Below, one piece after another: positions 8,700 through 17,827 of a stretch of 64,000 nucleotides of DNA. Origin of the DNA: JBALVT01 sp045110675 (GTDB taxonomy: Bacteria > Pseudomonadota > Gammaproteobacteria > Pseudomonadales > Halieaceae); assembly GCA_045110675.1 (NCBI GenBank), contig JBGCGJ010000021.1:20039-84038 (forward strand). The letters are read 5' to 3'. How positions within the stretch are numbered: the stretch's first letter is position 1; the number at the start of each line of letters is the position of its first letter. The notes beneath the pieces are model-generated. The model saw only the letters and a program-made list of their open reading frames with translations. It did not search any database and was not told the origin of the DNA. The position numbers were made by a program, and so were the translations under genes.

Positions 8700-11303
8700 T
8701 TAGGCCAGTTTTTTAGTGGCCCGATTTTTAGTATGCGGTGTGGCCTGCGCCTCCAGAGGATCATCCGGCCAAGGATGTTTTGGATAGCGGCCGCGCATTT
8801 CTTTCTTTACCTCCTCATACCCGCTGCGCCAGAATCCCGCGAGGTCCTGAGTGATTTGCAGAGGCCGTCCGGCAGGCGAAAGCAGATGGATGAGCACTGG
8901 AATTTTGCCATCCGCTACTCTCGGTGTGTCTTCACAACCGAACATCTCCTGCAGTTTAACCGCGAGGACCGGTGGGTACTCATTGTAATCCACGGCGATT
9001 CGCGAACCCGAGGGTACGACCAGGTGCTCCGGCGCGAGGCGTTCAAGATCAAGAGGCAGAGGCCAGGGAAGCAAGTTGTATAAAATCGATTTCAAATCAA
9101 TCTTTTGGAAGTCTTCCAGCCGTCTGACGTCGCCCAGATAGGGAGCCAACCACTCTTCAAGTGTCGCCAGTAAGGTGGCATTTGACAGGTCCGGCCAGAG
9201 ACTGGATGTCGCATTAAACTCTGCGGCGGCATCAACATCGAGTGTTCCCAGATCGGCGGCTCTAAGCAGCATCACCCTGGCTCGCCACAACTCCAGTTTG
9301 CGATTCCAAGGCAGCATCGCCAGCCCTTCTTTGCGCACCACACCCAATAGAGCATCGTTACGCGCCTGGTCGGGAACCTCGTCCAGGGGATTACTGGAGA
9401 GCACAAGATGTCCCATGCTAATTCGAGATTCAGCGATAAACTGGTTACTCTTTTTGTCCCATTCAACGAAGTCTTCCTGGCGTAACAGAGGTGAAAGTAC
9501 ATCTTCGAACATGGCGGGATTCAACGCGGTTGCACTGTAAATTCTATCTGAGGATTCACCCACATGCCCACCAACTTCCGCCACCGCTAACCAACCCTGG
9601 CCCGCAAGAGAATCTTCCGCAGGGAGCACAGCACTGCGGCCATTGCTCATCTGGTAAATTGTCGGGTCACCACCGGGACGCAATCGGGCTATGCGATCTG
9701 AATAGGCACTCGCCAACAGCACACCCAATGCATCCTCTTCTGACACGGGAATAGCAAACTTGCGGGGCTTGTGTACGCGCTTACAAAGATCGTGAAATCT
9801 GTCCGCCTGTTTTAGGGTTCGCTTCAGCCAGGGAGACAAAGCCTGGGGACAACGGCTCTGGCCTGTCAATAGATGCATCGCCGTGACCAGATCGACCCCT
9901 TGGTTGGCGACAGGGTTGCGCTCAGAAAGCAGCGCCGCTAACAGACATGCGGTCTGTGTTGCGTGAATATCGCATCCCACCAACAGCATATGAGACAGGC
10001 GTGGATGCAGGGGCATCTGGGCCAGTCGAACCCCGTGGGGTGTTAACTGGTATATCCCACTTGCGCCTTCGTAAACTGCACTGCAGGCGATCAACTGAGA
10101 AATGGCCTGGCTGTAGGGACCCGGCGGAGGTGGATCGAGCCAATCCAATTCCTCGGGATTATCAACGCCCCACGCCAATAACTGCAGCGCCAGGGGAGCA
10201 AGGTCGGCTTGCAAAATTTCGGGCGTCGCCTTGGCGATCAACTGGCCGTGTTGCTCCTCGCTCCACAAACGATAGCAGTGGCCGGGAGCCAAACGCCCCG
10301 CTCGGCCCGCTCGTTGCTCTGCAGAGGAACGTGATACACGGCGTGTATCGAGTCGCGTCATGCCGGTTGAGGGATCAAAAATCGGCACCCGGATCAAACC
10401 CGCATCAATAACGACTTCAATTCCGTCAATCGTGAGACTGCTCTCGGCTATATTGGTGGACAGCACAATCTTGCGAATACCGTGAACCGTTGGAGCGATA
10501 GCCTCTTGCTGCTTGGCTAAAGGCAGACCGCCGTATAGAGGAAGCACCTGAAGATGCTCATAGCGTTGAATGATTGACTGCAGCTCTCTTTGAACGTGAT
10601 GAATCTCCCCTTGCCCTGGAAGAAAAACCAAAATACTGCCGTCGTGATCTTCCAGAGCCTGCTGTACAGCAAGTACGGTGCGACCGACAATTGAATCACT
10701 CAAGTGATAGCTCGGCCCGTAGATCGTCTCGACGGGGAATTGTCGCCCCTCGGAGGTAATCACCGGCGCACCACCCAACAAATGGGCTGCCTCCTCTCCA
10801 TCGAGGGTTGCGGACATCACGATAAGCTTCAGCGCTGAGTCATCTCTAAAGACATTTCGACTTTGCATCGTCAACGCAAGCCCTAAATCGGAATCGAGAT
10901 TGCGCTCGTGAAATTCGTCGAAAATTACCAGCCCTACCCCGTCGAGCCCAGGATCACTTTGTACCATACGGGTTAAAATCCCCTCGGTGATCACTTCGAT
11001 GCGGGTTTGCGGTCCGACACAGCCCTCTTGACGAATTCTGTAGCCCACTGTTTCCCCAACAGACTCTCCCAACAGTTCGGCCATGCGCAATGCAGCCGCT
11101 CTAGCAGCAACCCGACGAGGTTCAAGGAGCAATATTTTTTGATCGCGCAACCACGGTTCTCCCAGCAGCGCGAGCGGCACCACGGTAGTCTTGCCAGCGC
11201 CGGGCGGCGCTTGCAGAACGAGCTGATGCCGAAAGTTTAAAGTGTCTCGAATACTGTCGAGAACATCCGCGATGGGTAGATCCATAAAGTGGCCGGGAAG
11301 CAT
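8700..11303 (-). CDS. hrpB: ATP-dependent helicase HrpB
   Basis: An 867-residue DEAH-box helicase with the HrpB domain order. Walker A is APPGAGKTT (residues about 32-40), the Walker B/DEAH-type box is DEFHERN (about 128-134), motif III is SAT, and motif VI is QRAGRAGR. The helicase-associated domain and the HrpB-specific C-terminal domain follow, ending in a basic tail. HrpB is a cytoplasmic RNA-helicase-like ATPase with no firmly established cellular role. The ATG at 11303 is taken; an in-frame ATG at 11285 (MDLPIADVL) fits the usual HrpB N-terminus equally well and may be the true start. The gene is divergent from the NnrU gene. Confidence 0.95.
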   Translation of the reverse strand: MLPGHFMDLPIADVLDSIRDTLNFRHQLVLQAPPGAGKTTVVPLALLGEPWLRDQKILLLEPRRVAARAAALRMAELLGESVGETVGYRIRQEGCVGPQTRIEVITEGILTRMVQSDPGLDGVGLVIFDEFHERNLDSDLGLALTMQSRNVFRDDSALKLIVMSATLDGEEAAHLLGGAPVITSEGRQFPVETIYGPSYHLSDSIVGRTVLAVQQALEDHDGSILVFLPGQGEIHHVQRELQSIIQRYEHLQVLPLYGGLPLAKQQEAIAPTVHGIRKIVLSTNIAESSLTIDGIEVVIDAGLIRVPIFDPSTGMTRLDTRRVSRSSAEQRAGRAGRLAPGHCYRLWSEEQHGQLIAKATPEILQADLAPLALQLLAWGVDNPEELDWLDPPPPGPYSQAISQLIACSAVYEGASGIYQLTPHGVRLAQMPLHPRLSHMLLVGCDIHATQTACLLAALLSERNPVANQGVDLVTAMHLLTGQSRCPQALSPWLKRTLKQADRFHDLCKRVHKPRKFAIPVSEEDALGVLLASAYSDRIARLRPGGDPTIYQMSNGRSAVLPAEDSLAGQGWLAVAEVGGHVGESSDRIYSATALNPAMFEDVLSPLLRQEDFVEWDKKSNQFIAESRISMGHLVLSSNPLDEVPDQARNDALLGVVRKEGLAMLPWNRKLELWRARVMLLRAADLGTLDVDAAAEFNATSSLWPDLSNATLLATLEEWLAPYLGDVRRLEDFQKIDLKSILYNLLPWPLPLDLERLAPEHLVVPSGSRIAVDYNEYPPVLAVKLQEMFGCEDTPRVADGKIPVLIHLLSPAGRPLQITQDLAGFWRSGYEEVKKEMRGRYPKHPWPDDPLEAQATPHTKNRATKKLA

Positions 11304-11432
11304 GGGGATATTCTATCCGAGCGGGCTTCGCTTAGCTACGAAACAGCAGTATTTGTGTGCACCCTAAACGGTGTGCTGAGCGAGTAAAAAAGGTGATACC
11401 CTAAGGCCAAATTTTACTCGGGTAATCGATCG

Positions 11433-11993
11433 ATGATAATGCTGATACTGGGATTGATGTTGTTTTGTGCTGTGCATTTCGTGCCATCTTTGGCGCCGCA
11501 ACTGAAATCCGCCTTGCACGGGAAACTCGGCGAAGGCGGTTATAAGGGCACATTCTCACTACTCCTCATGCTGTCCTTCGGACTGATGATCATGGGCTGG
11601 AGAAGTGCCCAACCGGAGCTAGTGTACCTACCACCGGTTTCTTTGCGCCACCCGGCAATGCTCCTGGTGGTTGTCGCTTTCTTCTTGCTCGCCATAAGCA
11701 ATCGACCCTCTGGACTGAGGCGCTGGATCAGACATCCTCAACTAACCGGTGTCATGATGTGGGCCATCGCCCACCTGCTCATGAATGGCGACAGTCGATC
11801 GGTGGTTTTGTTTGGCGGCATGGCACTGTGGTCGCTGATTGAAATCATCGCTATTAACCGACGCGAGGGCGCGTGGATTAAAGATCCAGCTCCCCCGCTC
11901 AGTACCGACCTTATCTCGGTCGCCATTACCGCTGTTGTAGTCGCCATCGTCATTGCCATACACCCCTATCTCAGTGGGATGCCCGTGATGTAA
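11433..11993 (+). CDS. NnrU family membrane protein
   Basis: A 186-residue integral membrane protein with about five to six hydrophobic segments and the NnrU family signature region (HPQLTGVMMWAIAHLLMNGD, then FGGMALWSLIEI). NnrU was first noted near denitrification genes and its relatives include isoprenoid-pathway membrane enzymes; the reaction here is unknown. No nitrogen-oxide genes are adjacent. It is convergent with the transglutaminase-like gene, with 3 bases between the stops. Confidence 0.88.
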   Translation: MIMLILGLMLFCAVHFVPSLAPQLKSALHGKLGEGGYKGTFSLLLMLSFGLMIMGWRSAQPELVYLPPVSLRHPAMLLVVVAFFLLAISNRPSGLRRWIRHPQLTGVMMWAIAHLLMNGDSRSVVLFGGMALWSLIEIIAINRREGAWIKDPAPPLSTDLISVAITAVVVAIVIAIHPYLSGMPVM

Positions 11994-11996
11994 ACG

Positions 11997-12995
11997 CTAG
12001 CGATTGGCGAGGGGTTTTACTTCCCGATAACTAAAACGGCTTTCGATTTTTACCTTCCAGGGTTTGCCACCGACCTCAATATAAGGATAAATGAAGTAGT
12101 TCAGGGGCACTGTCTTACTGGTTTCACTCACTACGAGATCACGCCCGGTGGTAAAGTGGATACGATCCGCCGGGTGAGTTCCGTAGAACAACTCGCGCTT
12201 CTCCGGATGCTTTGCTGCCTCGGATGCATCAATCGGAATCCAACCCTGCTCGGGTAGAAAAAATTGCACCCAGCAGTGGTAGCCACCAATCTCCCCCGAG
12301 GCTCGCTCTGCAGGCACGGGGAAACCGATCTCAAATCGAGCGGGAATTCCTTCAGAGCGCGCGAGGGAAATAAACAACGCGTGGAAATCAGTGCAATTTC
12401 CATAGCGTTCGGTACACGCCCAGTAAGTATCGCCGTTGCCCCAACCGGTGCCTATTTTTTTGTACTCGACGTTATCGACAATCCAATCGTAGATGGCGCG
12501 AGCAGTAGCGGACTTGGATTCGTCGGCTCGCATTGCGTGTATTTCGGCCAGTATGGGCTCTAATATCGGATCGCCCACCGGCACCAAGGCATTGGCTTGC
12601 AAAAACTGTTGGCGGTCACGTTCAGAAAGAGTCGGCTCATTCCCTGCCGTTACGACATCTCGGCGAACGGTCCAACGCAGAGTAGCGTCTATCGGCCCGT
12701 TGACGTTGGCCGGGCGACGAATGTGATAAAACTTGTTGTTGAGTTGGGAATCGACACCTTCTCGACCCGAAATCGAGGAGCGAAAATCCTGGTTAATTAC
12801 CTGTTGGCCATAGTGCTCAGCCGGCAGGGGTATGTAGACATCCACCGTTTCATTGCTGGGAAAGTCTGCCGCAAGGATTTCGTATTGAAACTCAAAAACT
12901 CTGCCTTTGGACTCTCCATCGGGAGAAGTGTCCGCCGCCTGAGTGGCGACTGGAAATGATAAAATCAAAATAAGAAAAGTCGTTAGAACGCGCAT
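11997..12995 (-). CDS. Exported transglutaminase-like cysteine protease-fold protein
   Basis: Taken from the ATG at 12995, giving 332 residues that begin with a clean signal peptide (MRVLTTFLILILSFPVA, cleavage after TQA). An upstream in-frame ATG at 13061 would put 22 extra residues ahead of the signal and would run through a 34-base palindrome, so it is rejected. The transglutaminase core holds a catalytic triad: Cys in YGNCTDFHALF, His in GGYHCWVQFF and Asp in WIPIDASEA. Such secreted proteins act as proteases, peptide cross-linkers or inactive scaffolds; the triad suggests an active enzyme, with unknown substrate. It lies downstream of the MDR enzyme gene on the same strand. Confidence 0.85.
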   Translation of the reverse strand: MRVLTTFLILILSFPVATQAADTSPDGESKGRVFEFQYEILAADFPSNETVDVYIPLPAEHYGQQVINQDFRSSISGREGVDSQLNNKFYHIRRPANVNGPIDATLRWTVRRDVVTAGNEPTLSERDRQQFLQANALVPVGDPILEPILAEIHAMRADESKSATARAIYDWIVDNVEYKKIGTGWGNGDTYWACTERYGNCTDFHALFISLARSEGIPARFEIGFPVPAERASGEIGGYHCWVQFFLPEQGWIPIDASEAAKHPEKRELFYGTHPADRIHFTTGRDLVVSETSKTVPLNYFIYPYIEVGGKPWKVKIESRFSYREVKPLANR

Positions 12996-13025
12996 GAAAG
13001 TACTTAATAATCTCGTTGGCATCAC

Positions 13026-13062
13026 GGTGCATTCTGGAGACGAGGCGTCTCCAGAATGCACC
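13026..13062. repeat. 17-bp perfect inverted repeat with 3-base loop
   Basis: Arms at 13026-13042 and 13046-13062 are exactly complementary and enclose the loop AGG. It lies between the stop of the MDR oxidoreductase gene (13086) and the chosen start of the transglutaminase gene (12995), both read on the minus strand. No T-run follows the stem on either strand, so it is not a textbook Rho-independent terminator. It may be an intercistronic RNA stabiliser, an attenuator or a protein-binding palindrome. Confidence 0.7.
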
Positions 13063-13085
13063 CCCTAAAAGCTTGCTGTTTACGC

Positions 13086-14213
13086 CTATGCCTGAGGCAA
13101 AATCAAAAACTTTTCGCCGGTCGCCTGCTTGCCATAAACCTGCATTGCCTCCAGAGACAAAGCACCCGCGAGTGAGACTTCACTGGTGTAGTGGCTGGCA
13201 AAGGTGGTGGTGATTTCATTCGCGACTTTAGCGCGCATTTCCATGCCCTTTTGCATACCCACCTTTTTCAGGAACGGAGTCAGAAGAAAGCCGCCCACAC
13301 CCCAGGAGAAACCAAAGTTGCGACTCAATACAGTGGGACTCCGATCCAGGCCACCGTAAATATAAAGCTGCTTGTAAACATCTGAACCATAGCGATTGTA
13401 TTCACCCATGGCCCGAGCCGCTGCAGCTTCCATGCAGCTGAGAATATCGCTGCCGAGCTTGCCGCCACCCGTGGCGTCAAAGGCAATCGTTGCACCTGAT
13501 TGAACCAGTGCCTCGGTCAGATCTGTGTAAAAACTGTCCTTGCTGGAGTTGACGATAATTTTCGCACCCAAGGCTCTGAGAATGTCTTCCTGCTCCGGTT
13601 TGCGCACGATGTTAACCAGGTCCACACCTTCATTCAGGCAAATTCTATTGAGCATCTGGCCCAGGTTTGAGGCTGCAGCGGTGTGCACCAAAGCGGTATG
13701 CCCCTCCGCACGCATTGTTTCCACCATCGCCAGTGCCGTGAGCGGATTTACGAAACAGGAGGCACCCTGTGCCGCGGTGGTGCCATCTACTAATTCCAAA
13801 GCCTGATGAATACTGACGCAACGATACTGCGAGTACATTTCACCGCCGATCACTCCCACCATTTTACCCATCAACGCTTGCGCTGCATCCGAAGACCCAG
13901 CGGCTACCACCACGCCCGAGCCCTCATTGCCGACAGGCATTGATTCACCCACTCTGGCAGACACCATTTTCATCAGCTTCTCAGGAATATCCGCTGTAAT
14001 CACGGGCCGATCCGCCGTTCCACTGGCCTTGGCAGTTGACATATCAGCTGGCCCTACCAACAGCGCAAGATCAGATGGGTTGAGAGGAGTCGCTTCAATC
14101 CGAACCACAATCTCATCGGGGCCAGGTTCGGGCACCTCGATCTCGACCAGGGAAAGTTCAAGAGTGTTGTCTTCTTTTATCAAAGAACGCAGCTGCAAAC
14201 CGGTGGTAGCCAT
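13086..14213 (-). CDS. Medium-chain dehydrogenase/reductase, quinone-oxidoreductase-like
   Basis: A 375-residue MDR-superfamily oxidoreductase. The N-terminal GroES-like domain carries PGPDEIVVRIEATPLNPSDL and GNEGSGVVVAAG. The nucleotide-binding Rossmann domain follows (HTAAASNLGQMLNRI, later FDATGGG). It lacks the Cys/His zinc ligands of alcohol dehydrogenases, pointing to an NAD(P)H-dependent quinone or enoyl reductase. The substrate is not determinable. It follows the SDR gene by 45 bases on the same strand, so the two probably form an operon and may share a metabolic or detoxification role. Confidence 0.88.
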   Translation of the reverse strand: MATTGLQLRSLIKEDNTLELSLVEIEVPEPGPDEIVVRIEATPLNPSDLALLVGPADMSTAKASGTADRPVITADIPEKLMKMVSARVGESMPVGNEGSGVVVAAGSSDAAQALMGKMVGVIGGEMYSQYRCVSIHQALELVDGTTAAQGASCFVNPLTALAMVETMRAEGHTALVHTAAASNLGQMLNRICLNEGVDLVNIVRKPEQEDILRALGAKIIVNSSKDSFYTDLTEALVQSGATIAFDATGGGKLGSDILSCMEAAAARAMGEYNRYGSDVYKQLYIYGGLDRSPTVLSRNFGFSWGVGGFLLTPFLKKVGMQKGMEMRAKVANEITTTFASHYTSEVSLAGALSLEAMQVYGKQATGEKFLILPQA

Positions 14214-14258
14214 TTGATTTCCTTTTATTTGCTGGACAGTAATTTACAAGACGGTGGA

Positions 14259-15116
14259 CTATACCGGATATTCGAAGCCAATACATTCTTCAGTGTATGC
14301 CCAGAGCTTTTCGGCGGCACTGTCATCCCTGGCCCATGGTTTAGCCTTGGCTAATTTTGAGTTTGAAAAGTACTCACCGCTGATATCCTTTACTTCATCG
14401 GAACAACACAAATAGATTGATGTTGCCGCCCCCTTCTCCGGGGATCGAAAAAACGGCTTCAACAGCACCGGTAGGATTTTCGCCAACAGACCTTTGTTCT
14501 GGCTGGCCAACGATGTCGCAACAGCTCCAGGATGGAGACAATTAGCCGTCATTCCCAACCCTTCCAGCCGCTTGGATAAAACTCGGGTAAACAGAATGTT
14601 CGCAAGTTTGGATCGCCCGTATTCACGGAAGGTTTTATAACTTTCCCGGGCCTGCATATCCTCATACCCCATACTCTTCACAAAACTGTGCGCTTCCGAT
14701 GCCACCGTTACAATTCTGGCCGAGTCAGCCATTCTGAGTGCAGGCAGCAGCAACCCCGTGAGCAGAAATGGGGCGAAATGATTCACCGCCAACGTCTCTT
14801 CAAAACCGTCTTCGGTTTCGCAACGAGTGGTATTAACAATTCCAGCGTTGTTAAGCAGGATATCCAGAGGCACACCCCTGTCCAAGATTTCCTGTGCGGC
14901 GCTTCGGACACTGGTAAGGGACGCCATATCCATGATGACAATATTGGGAGCAAGTCCCCCCGCACTTTCCAATTCCTCCGCTAACTCCTGGGCTTTTTGT
15001 TCGTTGCGACAAAGCAAGGTTAACTGCGCGCCCCGCCGGGACAGTTCCTGCGCGGCAGTTCGGCCGATTCCAGCCGTGGGTCCCGATATTGCGATGTGCT
15101 TTCCTGTCATGTCCAT
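14259..15116 (-). CDS. Short-chain dehydrogenase/reductase (retinol-dehydrogenase-like)
   Basis: Taken from the ATG at 15116 (MDMTGKHIAISG), giving 285 residues; the longer frame to 15179 adds a non-conserved basic stretch. This is a classical SDR: cofactor loop GPTAGIG, the structural NNAG motif in LLNNAGIV, catalytic Ser in VTVASEAHS, and the catalytic pair in YGRSK. The overall layout resembles the retinol dehydrogenase/WW-domain oxidoreductase-like group of SDRs that reduce lipophilic aldehydes or ketones with NADP(H). It heads a probable two-gene operon with the MDR gene and is divergent from the acyltransferase gene. The true substrate is unknown. Confidence 0.9.
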   Translation of the reverse strand: MDMTGKHIAISGPTAGIGRTAAQELSRRGAQLTLLCRNEQKAQELAEELESAGGLAPNIVIMDMASLTSVRSAAQEILDRGVPLDILLNNAGIVNTTRCETEDGFEETLAVNHFAPFLLTGLLLPALRMADSARIVTVASEAHSFVKSMGYEDMQARESYKTFREYGRSKLANILFTRVLSKRLEGLGMTANCLHPGAVATSLASQNKGLLAKILPVLLKPFFRSPEKGAATSIYLCCSDEVKDISGEYFSNSKLAKAKPWARDDSAAEKLWAYTEECIGFEYPV

Positions 15117-15342
15117 TGCTAATCCTATTGTGGTTAAGCGGGATCCTCGGCAAATGCTCGAGCGTCTGCGTGGCGGCACAGATTCTAGCCCTAGCAGCGG
15201 CTAGCTTCAAACCTACCCTTCACTCGGCAGGTCTTCAGCTGTGGCAATATCGTCTAGACATGGGTCGCGCCTCCAGGTTTTATGACAGACGCCCCTCCAA
15301 AAGGTACAATGCCCGCCCAGAAATAAAACGTGTAATCATGCT

Positions 15343-16221
15343 ATGGCTGCATTCGACAAAGGTAACGAACCCCTGGACGAACAGGCCCTGGCGGATCACG
15401 TTGAAAGGGCTTTGAACATCGAGCCACCCGATGGGCGTCAGTTTGAACTGACCTATCAGATAGTGCGTCGAGTGTTTAATCCCATGGTGGTCGGCGACAA
15501 CAAAATCCCTGACACCCCCTGCCTCTTTGTCGGTAATCACTCCTTGTTTGCGCTGGATGGTGCGGTACTCGGTCCTGTGATGTTGCGTGATTATGGTCGA
15601 TTCCTGCGCGGGCTTGGCGATAAATTTCTGTTTGCCAATCCTAAGGTCGCGAACATGATTATGAAAAACGGAGCGGTCATGGGGCATCCCGAGGTCTGTA
15701 GCACCTTGATGGAACACGGCAGTGATCTGGTGGTTTTTCCGGGGGGTGCGCACGAGGCGGTCAAACCCATCAGCGACCTCTACTCATTGCAGTGGAAAGA
15801 GCGCTACGGCTTTGTGAAACTGGCGGCCAAACACGGTTATACCATCATGCCTTTTGGAATGGTCGGACCAGATGAATTTTATGGGCACTATATCGAAGGC
15901 CATGAGATACCCGATTCCAGTCTCGGCAAAGTTCTCACCCGCTTTGGACTTCTAACGGAAGATACTCGCAGCGATATGATGCCACCTATTCCCTCGGGAT
16001 TATTGGGTGGTTTATTACCCAAGCCACAGCGTTGTTATATCGGTTTTGGCGAGCCGGTGGATTTGTCGCATTTTCAAGGGAAAAAACTCTCGAAAGGAAA
16101 TTTGCGTATTGTTCGCAATCAGGTCGCCGATGAAATCGAAGAACAATTGAGCGAACTTCTTTTGCTCAGAGAACAGCACAAGAGTGAAGATGGGCTGCTG
16201 AGACGTTTGCTCACTTTCTAG
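15343..16221 (+). CDS. Lysophospholipid acyltransferase family protein
   Basis: A 292-residue acyltransferase of the PlsC-like/diacylglycerol acyltransferase-like group. The acyl-acceptor block is LFVGNHSLFALDGAV, in which His and Asp are separated by five residues rather than the four of canonical PlsC; the second block is VVFPGGAHEA. A later segment KHGYTIMPFGMVG fits the third conserved region. These enzymes transfer fatty acyl groups to a glycerolipid or related alcohol at the inner membrane. The last codons and the stop sit inside an 18-base tandem duplication. It is convergent with the MATE transporter gene. Confidence 0.85.
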   Translation: MAAFDKGNEPLDEQALADHVERALNIEPPDGRQFELTYQIVRRVFNPMVVGDNKIPDTPCLFVGNHSLFALDGAVLGPVMLRDYGRFLRGLGDKFLFANPKVANMIMKNGAVMGHPEVCSTLMEHGSDLVVFPGGAHEAVKPISDLYSLQWKERYGFVKLAAKHGYTIMPFGMVGPDEFYGHYIEGHEIPDSSLGKVLTRFGLLTEDTRSDMMPPIPSGLLGGLLPKPQRCYIGFGEPVDLSHFQGKKLSKGNLRIVRNQVADEIEEQLSELLLLREQHKSEDGLLRRLLTF

Positions 16222-16248
16222 TACCGAACAGTATTCTAGTACCGAACA
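16216..16248. repeat. 15-bp direct repeat, period 18, across a stop codon
   Basis: The 15-base unit TTCTAGTACCGAACA occurs at 16216-16230 and again at 16234-16248. The first copy contains the TAG stop of the acyltransferase gene. It looks like a small tandem duplication in the convergent intergenic space. Confidence 0.8.
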
Positions 16249-16289
16249 ATAGTGGTTGCAAAACGCACTGCAGACATGAACACACCCAC

Positions 16290-17654
16290 CTACTCCTTCA
16301 TGACTCGCGCCAATCGTGCGGGCTCTCGCCAAACCCCGCCCAACAGTCTGTGCAAGTAAATGATGGCCAATGAAATTAACATGGCCACGAAGCACCACCA
16401 GGAAACAACCGGGCCGAAGTCATATACCATGATAATGAAATACTGAGCGATCAACATCAGTACGTGAATCGATATCGATGTTGTCATCAACCAGCGAGTG
16501 TCACCGGCTCCGCGCAATGCACCTCCCGAGATCAGGATAATCGCATCCGCGACCATGTAGGTGGTCAGCCCGATCATCATCTGACTGGCGAGAGCTCTGA
16601 TGTCCTCAAAGTTCTGCCCAGGCGTTGCAAAAAGATCGACCAACTCAACTCGAAACAGCAAAAACATTATCGCCAGTGGTCCTGAGTAAGACAGGGCAAT
16701 AATAAAGCCAGAACTTATCACCTGATTCGCTCTCGCCATATCACCTCCACCGACGAATCGGCCAATGAGGCTCATAACACCAATATTGAGACCGATCATC
16801 GGCACGAAAGAGAGCATATCCCAATTGAAAACGATGGCCATCGAAGCGCCTTCCACAATGCCATAGGACTGAAACATCAGTAAAAACAGATTAAACGTGG
16901 CGGTGTTCATAAAGCTCTCGAGGCCCGATGGCGTTCCCAGGCGCAAATACCGCTTAAGAATCGGCTTGTCGATTCGAAAGGATGCCATGACCTTGAATTG
17001 ATTTCGGTGAGATCGGGAAAAGTAGAACGCCAGAAAAAGCCCTATTGAAAACACCGAGGCAACCACGGTCGCTATCGCCGCTCCGGCGATTCCAAGTTCT
17101 GGCAGACCACCCTTGCCGAATACCAGCATCCAGGTCAATGGAATGTTGAGCAACATGCCGCAAACATCGCTGACCATAACAATTTTAGTGCGACCGATAC
17201 CCGAGAAGTAGCTGGCCAGGCAAGCCTTGATCAAGGTGAAGAAGCTTCCGCCCATCAGGATATAAAAGTACACCCTTTCGAGTGCTACCTGCTCCGGGTC
17301 GTGCCCCATTTGCGCAAACAATTTCCCAACAAAATAGGTGCCACCGACAAGAAACGGGATACAGGCAATGGCAATTAAAAATCCCTGCGTAACCACCTTC
17401 GGACACTTATTGTGCTCACCGGCACCGTAGTACTGCGCGACCAAGGCATTGGCATAGGTAATCACGCCCATGAAAAGAGAGAAGGTGAAAAAAGCGGCAA
17501 CCCCACCACCCAATGCCGAGGCAATGTGGGTCGCGTCAATTTGCGCCATAAACCAGCGGTCTGTAAAAATCATCACCGCAAAAGCGCCCTGGGAAACCAC
17601 CATAGGCATAGAGAGGCGCAGTAACTCGCGCAATGTGGTCATGGATACAAGCAT
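16290..17654 (-). CDS. MATE family multidrug/Na+-coupled efflux transporter
   Basis: Taken from the ATG at 17654 (454 residues); the frame is open to 17726 but the added residues are not membrane-like, and an ATG at 17642 is another option. About twelve hydrophobic segments in two similar halves, each starting with the MATE-type pattern: LRLSMPMVVSQGAFAVMIFTD at the front and LGTPSGLESFMNTATFNLF at the half-way point. MATE proteins export cationic drugs or metabolites using Na+ or H+ gradients. The neighbours do not identify a substrate. Confidence 0.92.
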   Translation of the reverse strand: MLVSMTTLRELLRLSMPMVVSQGAFAVMIFTDRWFMAQIDATHIASALGGGVAAFFTFSLFMGVITYANALVAQYYGAGEHNKCPKVVTQGFLIAIACIPFLVGGTYFVGKLFAQMGHDPEQVALERVYFYILMGGSFFTLIKACLASYFSGIGRTKIVMVSDVCGMLLNIPLTWMLVFGKGGLPELGIAGAAIATVVASVFSIGLFLAFYFSRSHRNQFKVMASFRIDKPILKRYLRLGTPSGLESFMNTATFNLFLLMFQSYGIVEGASMAIVFNWDMLSFVPMIGLNIGVMSLIGRFVGGGDMARANQVISSGFIIALSYSGPLAIMFLLFRVELVDLFATPGQNFEDIRALASQMMIGLTTYMVADAIILISGGALRGAGDTRWLMTTSISIHVLMLIAQYFIIMVYDFGPVVSWWCFVAMLISLAIIYLHRLLGGVWREPARLARVMKE

Positions 17655-17827
17655 GGCGGTTGAAAAAGGAATCGCGGGTTTGGTCGAGCAAGGATTATAG
17701 AGGCGCCCCCGCGCAACGCATAGCAAGCCATTTGGAAGGAGTACTATTTACATGATTCGAAGCGAAGACCAATTATCAGTAGAATAGGCTGACGCCAGCG
17801 AAGCGCTGGAGCAGAAGGATTAGCACC

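Noticed and set aside
12995..13061. Upstream start for the transglutaminase-like protein
   Set aside because: It would put 22 residues before a clear signal peptide and run through a 34-base palindrome.
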